6,575 nt of DNA from Synechococcales cyanobacterium PMM_0003 (GCA_949128015.1 CASBRC010000035.1:1-6575), one strand, 5' to 3'; positions 1 through 6,373 are shown, counted from the stretch's first letter. Notes: generated by a model not told the origin, from the letters alone. Numbers and translations: made by a program.

Positions 1-517
1 ACTTAGTACGGCGATCTTTTAGACTGTATTCAACATAGGTTTGGGATAACGCTTTTAGGACTTCACGCGCTCGTTTAGGATTACTATCTGTATAGGTAAG
101 ACGCAGGATCATTGCATCTTTTTCAGGTCGAATATCTAATCCGTTGATGATCGTCGAGGCATCGATATCTTTGTTGGCGATCGCAGAAGAGGATTGCTGC
201 ATCTTGGCGACAGCAATCTCAATTAAAGGGCGACTCTTCAAAATCGCGATTTCTGTACCCAGATTAATTGCTGAGCTAGTGGATATACCTGGGAGCTGAA
301 TCTCCGATACGGCTATCGTCGAGTTGACCAACAGAGAAGCACTTGAACGATATTGTGGCGTTCTGGTAAATATGTAGTAAGCGTTTCCAGCAAACACTGT
401 AACCGAGACAGCGACGATGACGAGCCAACGTTTGCGTAGTACTCTGAGGAATTTGGCAAGTTTAAACGAATCATCGACGTACTTGCCTACATAGGAAGCT
501 TTAGGATATTCAGTCAT
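1..517 (-). CDS. Wzz/GumC-family polysaccharide chain-length determinant (N-terminal part)
   Basis: This is a partial gene: the ATG is at 517-515 and the frame stays open for 172 codons to the left window edge. The N-terminus is a roughly 30-residue cytoplasmic tail. One membrane helix follows at about residues 31-50 (WLVIVAVSVTVF...). Next comes an extracytoplasmic segment with the typical start of a Wzz domain (PQYRSSASLLV at 55-64) and the conserved stretch EIAILKSRPLIE at 89-100. Proteins of this family are inner-membrane polysaccharide co-polymerases that set chain length of exported O-antigen, capsule or exopolysaccharide made on undecaprenyl phosphate. The missing C-terminus could carry the second membrane helix alone or a fused BY-type tyrosine kinase; the window cannot tell. 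Only a weak AGG lies about 11 nt before the ATG. The gene is transcribed away from the CCB gene, from a good promoter at 568-596. The family call is confident, the exact polymer is unknown. Confidence 0.85.
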   Translation of the reverse strand, partial: MTEYPKASYVGKYVDDSFKLAKFLRVLRKRWLVIVAVSVTVFAGNAYYIFTRTPQYRSSASLLVNSTIAVSEIQLPGISTSSAINLGTEIAILKSRPLIEIAVAKMQQSSSAIANKDIDASTIINGLDIRPEKDAMILRLTYTDSNPKRAREVLKALSQTYVEYSLKDRRTK

Positions 518-567
518 CGTTGGTTTTACCTAAGTAGCTTTAATCGTCGCACTCTTAATCATTAATC

Positions 568-596
568 CTTATATCAAAATCAGGATGATATATCAA
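568..596 (-). promoter_or_regulatory. Sigma70-type promoter for the Wzz-like gene
   Basis: On the minus strand, TTGATA (596-591) is separated by exactly 17 nt from TATAAG (573-568). This is a good -35/-10 pair, and it predicts a leader of about 45 nt before the ATG at 517. A 9-bp direct repeat, TATATCAAA on the plus strand at 570-578 and 589-597, overlaps both hexamers and could be an operator. The call rests on sequence pattern only. Confidence 0.5.
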
Positions 597-661
597 ATTA
601 AAAAACTAATTACTTATGAATTGCTAAAGTTGCTAAGCTAGGTGGGTGTAATAAAAAACAG

Positions 662-713
662 AATCTAAAGAGTCGTGGCGCATGCTGCGCATACGCCACG
701 ACTCTTTGGGATT
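662..713. repeat. Large perfect hairpin in a divergent intergenic region (palindromic repeat, copy 1)
   Basis: Arms 667-680 (AAAGAGTCGTGGCG) and 694-707 are exact reverse complements over 14 bp. Inside them a C/A mismatch (681/693) is followed by a second stem, ATGC (682-685) with GCAT (689-692), around a TGC loop. With wobble pairs and one bulge the base can extend to 662-713. The A-rich left and T-rich right ends make it look like a bidirectional terminator. However, it lies upstream of both flanking genes (Wzz-like on minus, CCB on plus) and ends no transcript that is visible here. Its core matches the hairpin at 1332-1386, so it is better described as a copy of a dispersed palindromic element. 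Confidence 0.85.
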
Positions 714-719
714 TTATAT

Positions 720-748
720 TTAATCAGACCTACCTACTTACTTATAAT
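720..748 (+). promoter_or_regulatory. Promoter candidate for the CCB-like gene
   Basis: A perfect -10 hexamer TATAAT lies at 743-748. The hexamer 17 nt upstream (TTAATC, 720-725) is only a weak -35, which is common in cyanobacterial promoters. Transcription would begin near 755, giving a leader of about 42 nt before the ATG at 797. It begins just downstream of the hairpin at 662-713, so that hairpin would not be in the transcript. Confidence 0.45.
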
Positions 749-796
749 ATAGGTGATTATTAGACTTTATCCCAATCCCATAACATTTCAGCCTGA

Positions 797-1333
797 ATGC
801 CAGCAACTATCCCGACAATATACTCTACCCTGCTCTTAACAATTCTGTTGTTTTATGGGTTGATTTCCTTTTTGCGTGGTTCAATTCGCGATCGCACAAC
901 TGATGCAACGTTTACTGTAGACAAATTTGCTGTAGACAAAATTACGGACGATCATTTATTGAAGCAAGTTCGCGATCATTTTCAACAAAGAGCTTATAAG
1001 GTGGTCGAGATCGATCCAGAGCGTGATGTGGTAAATCTTTTAGGTCAAGTAAAGCCGAGTCTTTTTTTGGCAATATTTTTGACAGTATTAGCAGCCACTG
1101 GCTTAATTTGTTTGGGGCTGGTACTAGGTATTTTAATTCCAGATTTAGAAAATCTCTGGCTATGGCTTGCAGTTTTTTCGCCGATCGCAGGCGTGTTTTA
1201 TTGGCGAGGAACTCCTCGTGAGCGTAAAGTTAGCATGCGACTTTTACCTGAGACAAGACTTAAAGTTCGCGCTCATAAGGATGAAATCGAAGAATTACAG
1301 CGAGCTTTAAAGCTAGAGAAAATAGACGCTTAG
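797..1333 (+). CDS. Cofactor assembly of complex C subunit B (CCB2/CCB4-like), 178 aa
   Basis: This is a small membrane protein of the cyanobacterial and plastid CCB2/CCB4 family. The family helps attach the unusual heme c' (ci) covalently to cytochrome b6 of the b6f complex. Visible features are an N-terminal hydrophobic helix (about residues 7-26), the family hallmark FLRGSIRDRT at 25-34 (usual form F-hRAS-KDRT), and a soluble stretch with VVEIDPERDVVNLLGQV at 69-85. Two close helices (about 88-114 and 118-136) are followed by a basic PRERKVSMRLLP segment, and a charged, probably helical tail ends the protein. Length fits the family. The ATG at 797 is chosen because homologs start just before the STLLLT helix; no clear Shine-Dalgarno is seen. 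An in-frame 15-bp tandem repeat encodes FTVDK-FAVDK at 39-48. The gene appears monocistronic between two large hairpins. The assignment comes from recalled family sequence, not from a search. Confidence 0.8.
   Translation: MPATIPTIYSTLLLTILLFYGLISFLRGSIRDRTTDATFTVDKFAVDKITDDHLLKQVRDHFQQRAYKVVEIDPERDVVNLLGQVKPSLFLAIFLTVLAATGLICLGLVLGILIPDLENLWLWLAVFSPIAGVFYWRGTPRERKVSMRLLPETRLKVRAHKDEIEELQRALKLEKIDA
911..940 (+). repeat. In-frame 15-bp tandem repeat inside the CCB-like gene
   Basis: TTTACTGTAGACAAA (911-925) is followed directly by TTTGCTGTAGACAAA (926-940), identical at 14 of 15 bases. The unit is five codons and in frame, giving FTVDK then FAVDK in the soluble region after the first membrane helix. 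It looks like a recent local duplication that lengthens a linker. Confidence 0.9.
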
Positions 1334-1386
1334 AACTTAAAAAGCTATGGCGCACGCGCAGCGTACGCCACAGCTTTTTGAGTTCT
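1332..1386. terminator. Large hairpin after the CCB-like gene (palindromic repeat, copy 2; probable terminator)
   Basis: Arms 1332-1352 and 1366-1386 pair over 21 positions with one wobble (T1338/G1380) and one A/C mismatch (1347/1371). The inner stem is ACGC (1354-1357) with GCGT (1361-1364) around a GCA loop, and a C/A mismatch separates it from the outer stem. The AAAAAGCT...AGCTTTTT arms make a credible bidirectional terminator. The stem begins inside the TAG stop codon of the CCB-like gene. The core (TGGCGC-AYGC-NNN-GCRT-ACGCCAC) matches the hairpin at 662-713, while the outer arms differ in sequence but still pair. Confidence 0.8.
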
Positions 1387-1398
1387 GGATTTTATTTC

Positions 1399-1421
1399 AG
1401 CGCAAAGCGCTATATTTTTTT
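1399..1421 (+). terminator. Small GC hairpin with T-tract, possible second terminator
   Basis: AGCGC (1399-1403) pairs with GCGCT (1407-1411) around an AAA loop, and a run of seven T follows at 1415-1421. The stem is only 5 bp, so it is weak as an intrinsic terminator on its own. It could act as a backup to the larger hairpin just upstream. Its T-tract runs straight into the TATAAT box of the next promoter. Confidence 0.4.
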
Positions 1422-1426
1422 ATAAT
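1421..1426 (+). promoter_or_regulatory. -10 box candidate for the lysA-cdaA-uppS operon
   Basis: A perfect TATAAT lies 43 nt before the lysA ATG, predicting a start near 1433 and a leader of about 37 nt. The expected -35 position falls in the small hairpin (around 1398-1403, CAGCGC) and matches nothing. Either this is a promoter without a -35 box that depends on an activator, or the box is chance in AT-rich DNA. No other strong candidate is seen between the terminators and lysA. Confidence 0.4.
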
Positions 1427-1469
1427 AGATTTAGAACATTTCGCACAAATTTATTGATATTGGTACTTC

Positions 1470-2909
1470 ATGACTACTGTTTTATCCAGTCTCAGACAAG
1501 AGACTATTTCGACGACGCAGACGAATTCACTGCAAAATACTACTTCAAGCTTAGATAGTTTGTCCCCTAATCAACAGCTTTTACCTTTAACTACCATCGT
1601 TAATTCTAGCGATCATCTTGAGATTGGTGGTTGCGATGTGGTGGAGTTAGTGCAGCAATATGGTTCGCCACTATATATTTTAGATGAAGCCAGTCTGAGA
1701 ACTGGTTGTCAACAATATCGTGAGGCCTTTACCAAGCATTATCAAGGACAATCACAGGTTTTATATGCTTCTAAAGCTTGGAGTTGTCTTGCTGTTTGTG
1801 CGATCGTTGGCTCTGAAGGACTAGGAATCGATGTAGTCTCAGCAGGTGAAATCTTGACAGCACTGCGTGCTGGTGTCTCATCAAGTTTGATTTATTTTCA
1901 CGGCAATAATAAATCCGTTGAAGAACTCAGCTACGCTCTAGAGTCAGGCTGCACAATTGTCGTTGATAACTGGCACGAGCTAAAAAGCTTAGATAATCTC
2001 GCCAAAGAACAATCCCTTGCAGATAGTTTCACAGCATCACGCATTACGCCTCGCATTATGCTACGTCTGACTCCTGGGATTGAATGTCATACCCATGAGT
2101 ATATTCAGACAGGACATATTGACAGTAAATTTGGGTTTGATCCCAATGAAATAGAAGCAGTATTTGCTTTTGTTGCTGCATCTAGCCTTAACTGCATTGG
2201 TATCCATGCCCATATTGGTTCGCAGATTTTTGAGTTGCAACCACACAAAGATATTGGCGGTGTGATGGTGCAGTGGTTTAAACTTGCGGGAGAAAAATAT
2301 GGCTTGCAGTTCTCAGAGCTAAATATCGGCGGTGGTCTAGGAATTCGCTACGTGGAATCCGATGATCCTCCTAGCATCGAAGACTGGGTAAAAACTGTCA
2401 GTGCTGGCGTGACCGATGCTTTTATTAACTCTGGTTTAACATTGCCCAAATTACTCTGCGAACCTGGGCGATCGCTAGTGGGTTCGACCTGCGTGACTGC
2501 TTATACTATTGGCGGCAGTAAAACTGTGCCTGATATTCGTACCTACATCACCGTTGACGGCGGGATGTCAGACAATCCTCGTCCAATTACCTATCAGTCA
2601 AAATATCGGGCGGTAGTTGCCAATCACATGAGTGCCACCTTGTCGCAGACTGTAACGATCGCAGGTAAGCATTGTGAATCAGGTGATATTTTAATTAAGG
2701 ATATTCAATTACCTGAGACTAATGCAGGCGATATTCTCGTTGTATTTGCAACAGGCGCGTACAACTACAGCATGGCTTCAAATTACAATCGTTTGCCAAA
2801 GCCTGCGGCGGTCATTGTGGGGACTGGCGAATCGAGTTTGATCATCAAACGCGAAACTCGTGAGGATCTACTGCGTCAAGATTGTTTGCCAGAGAGATTA
2901 CGGAAATAA
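1470..2909 (+). CDS. lysA: Diaminopimelate decarboxylase LysA, 479 aa
   Basis: This PLP enzyme performs the last step of lysine biosynthesis, meso-diaminopimelate to L-lysine plus CO2. It is a fold-type III (alanine racemase-like) decarboxylase with an N-terminal TIM barrel and a C-terminal beta domain. The motifs are all present: the Schiff-base lysine K102 in YASKAW, GNNKS at 145-149, HAHIGSQ at 246-252, the glycine-rich phosphate loop GGG at 287-289, EPGR at 331-334, the active-site cysteine C402 in CESGD, and Y431 in ATGAYNYSM. The first 45 or so residues are Ser/Thr/Gln-rich and of low complexity; such an extension before LPLT...LEIGG is usual in cyanobacterial LysA. The ATG at 1470 is the natural start, with no clear Shine-Dalgarno. 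It is the first gene of a lysA-cdaA-uppS operon, 44 nt ahead of cdaA. It draws on meso-diaminopimelate, which is also the peptidoglycan cross-linking residue. Confidence 0.96.
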   Translation: MTTVLSSLRQETISTTQTNSLQNTTSSLDSLSPNQQLLPLTTIVNSSDHLEIGGCDVVELVQQYGSPLYILDEASLRTGCQQYREAFTKHYQGQSQVLYASKAWSCLAVCAIVGSEGLGIDVVSAGEILTALRAGVSSSLIYFHGNNKSVEELSYALESGCTIVVDNWHELKSLDNLAKEQSLADSFTASRITPRIMLRLTPGIECHTHEYIQTGHIDSKFGFDPNEIEAVFAFVAASSLNCIGIHAHIGSQIFELQPHKDIGGVMVQWFKLAGEKYGLQFSELNIGGGLGIRYVESDDPPSIEDWVKTVSAGVTDAFINSGLTLPKLLCEPGRSLVGSTCVTAYTIGGSKTVPDIRTYITVDGGMSDNPRPITYQSKYRAVVANHMSATLSQTVTIAGKHCESGDILIKDIQLPETNAGDILVVFATGAYNYSMASNYNRLPKPAAVIVGTGESSLIIKRETREDLLRQDCLPERLRK

Positions 2910-2912
2910 TTG

Positions 2913-2936
2913 TAATTCAGTTTTTAATTCAGTTGT
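2913..2936 (+). repeat. 12-bp tandem repeat between lysA and cdaA
   Basis: TAATTCAGTTTT (2913-2924) is followed directly by TAATTCAGTTGT (2925-2936), identical at 11 of 12 bases. It fills most of the 44-nt gap between the lysA stop and the cdaA start. It probably arose by slippage; no function is evident. Confidence 0.85.
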
Positions 2937-2940
2937 GAAT

Positions 2941-2947
2941 GAGAGGA
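2941..2947 (+). promoter_or_regulatory. Shine-Dalgarno site of cdaA
   Basis: GAGAGGA lies 6 nt before the ATG at 2954, at a good distance, and supports that start. It overlaps a four-codon reading frame (ATG AGA GGA CGA TGA, 2939-2953) whose stop codon abuts the cdaA ATG. Confidence 0.65.
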
Positions 2948-2953
2948 CGATGA

Positions 2954-3841
2954 ATGCAGTGGTTTAATATCAACTCAATTGCATTCATTATGCGGACGAT
3001 CGATATCCTTGCGGTACTGGGATTGATTTATTTCATGCTATCCCTCAGCAACGATCGTCGTACTTTATTGATGGTGCGTGGCATCATCTTTCTGCTAATT
3101 GCTAGTGTTTTGAGCGATCGCCTTGGCATGCGATTGCTCAACTTTGTCCTAGATAAATTATTGATTGGGTCAGCCGTAGCGATGGCAATAATTTTACAGC
3201 CTGAGCTACGGCGATTTCTGGAACGCTTAGGGCGAGGAGATCTACTTTCATTAATTGAACCAACAACTAATCGACGGACATCAGTTGAAACCGACTCAGT
3301 AATCGAAGAAATTAATGAGGCCGTAATTGAACTATCGCAAAATCGGACGGGTGCATTGATGATTATTGAAACTGGTGAACCGATTGATGATCGCGATTTT
3401 TCTGTGCCAGGGGTGAGACTAAACGCTTTATTATCAAAAGAACTATTACATACAATTTTTCAAACTTCGACCCTTTTGCATGATGGAGCAGTCTTGATTC
3501 GTGAAGATCGAATTCTCGCGGCTGGTGTAATCTTGCCAATTTCTGAACGAGCCGCCTCTCGCGAGATTGGGACAAGACATCGGGCGGCGATGGGGATCAC
3601 CGATCGCGTTAGAAATTGCTTTTGTATCGTCGTTTCGGAAGAAACAGGTTCGATTGCGATCGCAGAAAATGGCATCTTAGATCGCCCCGTATCGAGTAGC
3701 CGTTTGCGAGAAATATTAGAAACTAAACTGGGTAATTATCGTCCGACTCCTTTAGGAAGAACAGTACCAAGCTTTAACTGGCGTTGGTTAAGCTCAAAGC
3801 TCAAAAACATGGTAAGTCGAAAATCGTCAGAAAAGAAATGA
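2954..3841 (+). CDS. cdaA: Membrane diadenylate cyclase CdaA, 295 aa
   Basis: It makes cyclic di-AMP from two ATP. The N-terminus carries three predicted membrane helices (about residues 11-31, 38-55 and 61-82), followed by the conserved [15 protein letters not shown] linker (81-95) and a DisA_N cyclase domain (about 115-260). Catalytic motifs are intact: LLHDGAVLI with DGA at 177-179, GTRHRAA with RHR at 208-210, and VVSEETG at 226-232. The architecture and length match the CdaA (YbbP) class, not DisA. In Firmicutes cdaA is usually followed by cdaR and glmM; here there is no cdaR, and the partners are lysA and uppS, an arrangement I recall from other cyanobacteria. c-di-AMP controls potassium and osmotic balance in many bacteria, and in Synechococcus it has been linked to survival in the dark. 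The C-terminal tail is basic ([14 protein letters not shown]), and its last codons overlap the uppS start by ATGA. Confidence 0.95.
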   Translation: MQWFNINSIAFIMRTIDILAVLGLIYFMLSLSNDRRTLLMVRGIIFLLIASVLSDRLGMRLLNFVLDKLLIGSAVAMAIILQPELRRFLERLGRGDLLSLIEPTTNRRTSVETDSVIEEINEAVIELSQNRTGALMIIETGEPIDDRDFSVPGVRLNALLSKELLHTIFQTSTLLHDGAVLIREDRILAAGVILPISERAASREIGTRHRAAMGITDRVRNCFCIVVSEETGSIAIAENGILDRPVSSSRLREILETKLGNYRPTPLGRTVPSFNWRWLSSKLKNMVSRKSSEKK

Positions 3842-4581
3842 CTGCTAAGCTATTGCAAATTTTACCAACAGATCTCGATCGCCAGCGATTGCCTAAGCAT
3901 GTCGCCGTAATTATGGACGGTAACGGACGTTGGGCAAAACAAAAGGGAATGCCAAGAATCGCAGGGCATCGACAGGGAGTGGACGCTCTTAAGGATTTAT
4001 TACGCTGCTGCAAAGATTGGGGCATTGCCGCGCTGACAGTCTATGCTTTTTCCACTGAAAATTGGAGCCGCCCCGCTCAAGAAGTTGATTTCTTGATGGT
4101 TTTATTTGAGCGGATGCTGCGCCGCGAGTTAGACGAAATGTGCAATGAGGGAGTACGCATTTCCTTTGTTGGCGATCTCGATTCGCTGTCCAAGTCTTTG
4201 CGCTCGGAAATTTCGCGATCGCAAATTGCTACGGCTAATAATCAAGCAATTCATTTTACGGTGGCGATTAACTATGGCAGTCGTCGCGAAATTGTAAGGG
4301 TATGTCGTCAAATTGCTGAAGCAACTTTAGCAGGTGAAGTTAAGCCTGAAAATATTGACGAAAATCTATTTGAGCAACATCTTTATACAGCAGGAAATCA
4401 TAATCCAGATCTATTAATTCGCACCAGTGGTGAAATGCGCCTTAGTAATTTTTTGCTATGGCAAATGGCATATACAGAAATGTATTTCACCCATACGCTC
4501 TGGCCAGATTTTAATCGTGATGAGTTTCATCGAGCGCTAATTGATTATCAAGAACGCGATCGGCGTTTTGGTAAGGTTTAA
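3838..4581 (+). CDS. uppS: Isoprenyl transferase / undecaprenyl diphosphate synthase UppS, 247 aa
   Basis: This is a cis-prenyltransferase that extends farnesyl diphosphate with isopentenyl diphosphate to the long lipid carrier used for peptidoglycan and surface polysaccharide. With the ATG at 3838 the protein has [13 protein letters not shown] (21-33, catalytic D27), H44 in IAGHRQG, FSTENW (71-76), [19 protein letters not shown] (191-209) and YTEMYF (212-217), all family landmarks. The usual NYGGR reads NYGSR here (145-149), a mild substitution. An upstream TTG at 3784 would add 18 residues that overlap cdaA. I prefer the ATG because it gives the normal family length and forms the ATGA overlap with the cdaA stop (3838-3841), typical of translational coupling. 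The stop codon sits in the A-tract of the terminator at 4580-4610. It is the last gene of the operon. Confidence 0.94.
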   Translation: MTAKLLQILPTDLDRQRLPKHVAVIMDGNGRWAKQKGMPRIAGHRQGVDALKDLLRCCKDWGIAALTVYAFSTENWSRPAQEVDFLMVLFERMLRRELDEMCNEGVRISFVGDLDSLSKSLRSEISRSQIATANNQAIHFTVAINYGSRREIVRVCRQIAEATLAGEVKPENIDENLFEQHLYTAGNHNPDLLIRTSGEMRLSNFLLWQMAYTEMYFTHTLWPDFNRDEFHRALIDYQERDRRFGKV

Positions 4582-4610
4582 AAAAGCGGGCGCTTCGCGC
4601 CCGCTTTTTT
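4580..4610. terminator. Bidirectional intrinsic terminator between uppS and flv3
   Basis: GCGGGCGC (4586-4593) pairs perfectly with GCGCCCGC (4597-4604) around a TTC loop, flanked by six A (4580-4585) and six T (4605-4610). It serves both strands of the convergent uppS/flv3 pair. The uppS TAA (4579-4581) overlaps the A-tract and the flv3 TAA (4611-4609 on minus) overlaps the T-tract, so two genes end on one 31-bp element. Confidence 0.93.
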
Positions 4611-6366
4611 AATAATGATTACCAATTTTACGGTGATGGGCGGCGGTCAGAGATTCGGGTTTAGAGACTCGACCTTCTTCTGCGATCGCATAAATAATCC
4701 AGTGATCACTACATTCCATGCGGCTCATAACTTCGCACTCCATAAAGGCGAGAGCATCGGTAAGAATTGGAGCGCCAAAGGTTGATAGCTGAGTTTTGAC
4801 ACCTTCAAAGCGATCTGCTCCTGGGGCAAATCGTTTGAGAAAATGCTGCATTAGTTTGGAGTAGTTTCCATCTTCGAGAACATTCAACACAAAGCGATCG
4901 CCTACTTGCATAAACGACTCGATCGCCCGATCCTTTGCCACCGCTACAGAAAAACCGAGGGGTTTGAAACTGGCTTGGGCAACCCAAGAAGCTAACATCG
5001 CACTGCGAGCGCCACCTTTGGCAGCCGAAATAATATACAAACCACCAGCTAAACGTCCCAGAGCTTTATCGAGTTCAGCATCGATCGCTTTTAGCTGTTT
5101 GATATTTTGTTTGCGTGTGAGCAACTGTCCCAAGTCAGTTCCTGCTTCATCACAGAGTTGATAGGTGGTCTCGCTGGGATTTTCGCGAACCCGAATCGCA
5201 GGAAAAGCAGATGCTACTCCCAAATCTTTAAACCTGTTATTTAGCAAATCGATTGATGAATCGCGATCGCCATGGGGTTCGTACAGACCAATTACTTGCT
5301 TTTCGCTAGCGGCCGCTAGGATTGCACCGATCGCAGTTTCTACATGGCTATTGCCTGTGGGCGGCGTGCAGACGACTAAACCTGCCGCATGAGCAACTAG
5401 TTCGCGCAATTCCTGTAAATCGATCGCTTTAAGATCTGCCATCTCTACCGCTACGCCTGTTTTAGAAATCCCGCGACCGATCGCTTGAGATATGCGATCG
5501 CAAAAGCCATAGTCGGACACATAGCAAACCACGACATTAGTTTCGCCCTTAGTTTGCTCTTGACTCCAACTGCGATAGTTTTCCGTCAATTCTTTGACGT
5601 TGTAGCGCAGTAAAGGCCCGTGACCATTCGCGACAATTTCTGCCTGTGGTAAGTCATCCATCCGCTTCATTGCCGAAATTACCGATCGCGCATTGGGAGC
5701 CATCAAGCATTCGTAATAAAAGCGATAGTCGGGCGTAATTCTCTTTAAATCTTCATCGTAAGTAGCATCGCTGCAATAATGCATGCCAAAAATATCGCAG
5801 GTGTACAAGATCGATGTGGCGTGATCAAAGGTCATCATCGTGTCGGGCCAGTGCAGATTTGGCGCATTCACAAATTGCAAAATATGACCATTGCCCAGAT
5901 CAACTTGATCGCCATTTTTGACAACTTGCTGTTTAAAAGGCTGATTAATTAGCTCACCGAGAAATTGCAGTGCAACTTTTGTCGCCACGACAGTAACATT
6001 AGGCGCAAGCGCTAATACTTCTTTCACCAAGCCACTATGGTCTGGCTCGGTGTGGCTGATGACTAGATAATCAATCTGAGCGGGATCGATCTGTTCTTTT
6101 AGGGTTTGGAGATATAGCTCGCGAAACTTAGCGTGGGATGTGTCAACTAGGGCTAATTTTTCGCCGCGAATAATGTAAGAGTTGTAGGTAGTACCGTTTT
6201 GTAGCCCAAACTCGATATCAAAGCGATCGCGATCCCAATCTAGCGATCGGATCGTGGTTGTATCAGCCGCAATTTCCGCAACTTGGATCGTAAGTCTTTT
6301 TTCAGAAAGCTTTTCAGCCGTTTTTTCAATTTTTTTATTAGCAGGAATCTCAATAACAGCTACCAC
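4609..6366 (-). CDS. flv3: Flavodiiron protein Flv3, 585 aa
   Basis: This is a cyanobacterial class C flavodiiron protein that reduces O2 to water with electrons from the photosystem I acceptor side, normally with Flv1. Three domains are visible: a beta-lactamase-like diiron domain (about 40-265), a flavodoxin-like FMN domain (about 277-415), and a C-terminal flavin reductase domain (about 435-585). The diiron ligands are complete and canonical: H105, E107, D109, H110 (HTEPDH), H172 (LHWPD), D191 (CDIFG) and H249 (NGHGP). That fits Flv3 or Flv4 and not the ligand-poor Flv1/Flv2. Stretches such as RSLDWDRDRFDIEFGLQNGT and the C-terminal RMECSDHW and HHRK(I/V)GN(H/Y)Y match Synechocystis Flv3 as I recall it. 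The start is GTG, supported by AGGGAGA 7 nt upstream. The first 37 residues are a lysine/glutamate-rich extension of little conservation. No flv1 is visible next to it in this window. Confidence 0.93.
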   Translation of the reverse strand: MVAVIEIPANKKIEKTAEKLSEKRLTIQVAEIAADTTTIRSLDWDRDRFDIEFGLQNGTTYNSYIIRGEKLALVDTSHAKFRELYLQTLKEQIDPAQIDYLVISHTEPDHSGLVKEVLALAPNVTVVATKVALQFLGELINQPFKQQVVKNGDQVDLGNGHILQFVNAPNLHWPDTMMTFDHATSILYTCDIFGMHYCSDATYDEDLKRITPDYRFYYECLMAPNARSVISAMKRMDDLPQAEIVANGHGPLLRYNVKELTENYRSWSQEQTKGETNVVVCYVSDYGFCDRISQAIGRGISKTGVAVEMADLKAIDLQELRELVAHAAGLVVCTPPTGNSHVETAIGAILAAASEKQVIGLYEPHGDRDSSIDLLNNRFKDLGVASAFPAIRVRENPSETTYQLCDEAGTDLGQLLTRKQNIKQLKAIDAELDKALGRLAGGLYIISAAKGGARSAMLASWVAQASFKPLGFSVAVAKDRAIESFMQVGDRFVLNVLEDGNYSKLMQHFLKRFAPGADRFEGVKTQLSTFGAPILTDALAFMECEVMSRMECSDHWIIYAIAEEGRVSKPESLTAAHHRKIGNHY

Positions 6367-6373
6367 AGTTTTG

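Noticed and set aside
621..636. Short repeat TTGCTAA at 621-627 and 630-636 in the divergent intergenic region
   Set aside because: Seven bases in AT-rich sequence with no relation to a promoter box; probably chance.
2061..2246. Minus-strand open frame of 61 codons inside lysA
   Set aside because: It is a shadow frame in a strongly conserved gene with no motif or start signal of its own. The same applies to other short antisense frames inside cdaA, uppS and flv3.
3784..3837. Upstream TTG start for uppS adding 18 residues
   Set aside because: The added residues lie wholly in cdaA coding sequence and exceed normal family length; the ATG at 3838 gives the ATGA overlap and the expected N-terminus.
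4964..5392. Plus-strand open frames of 65 and 75 codons antisense to flv3
   Set aside because: They fall in the flavodoxin and reductase regions of flv3, where protein conservation explains the open frame; no promoter, Shine-Dalgarno or family resemblance is seen.
177..6230. Frequent GCGATCGC octamers as a possible dispersed element or CRISPR-like repeat
   Set aside because: This is the known HIP1 palindrome of cyanobacteria, spread within coding sequence at irregular spacing. It is useful as a lineage marker but not a new element or an array.
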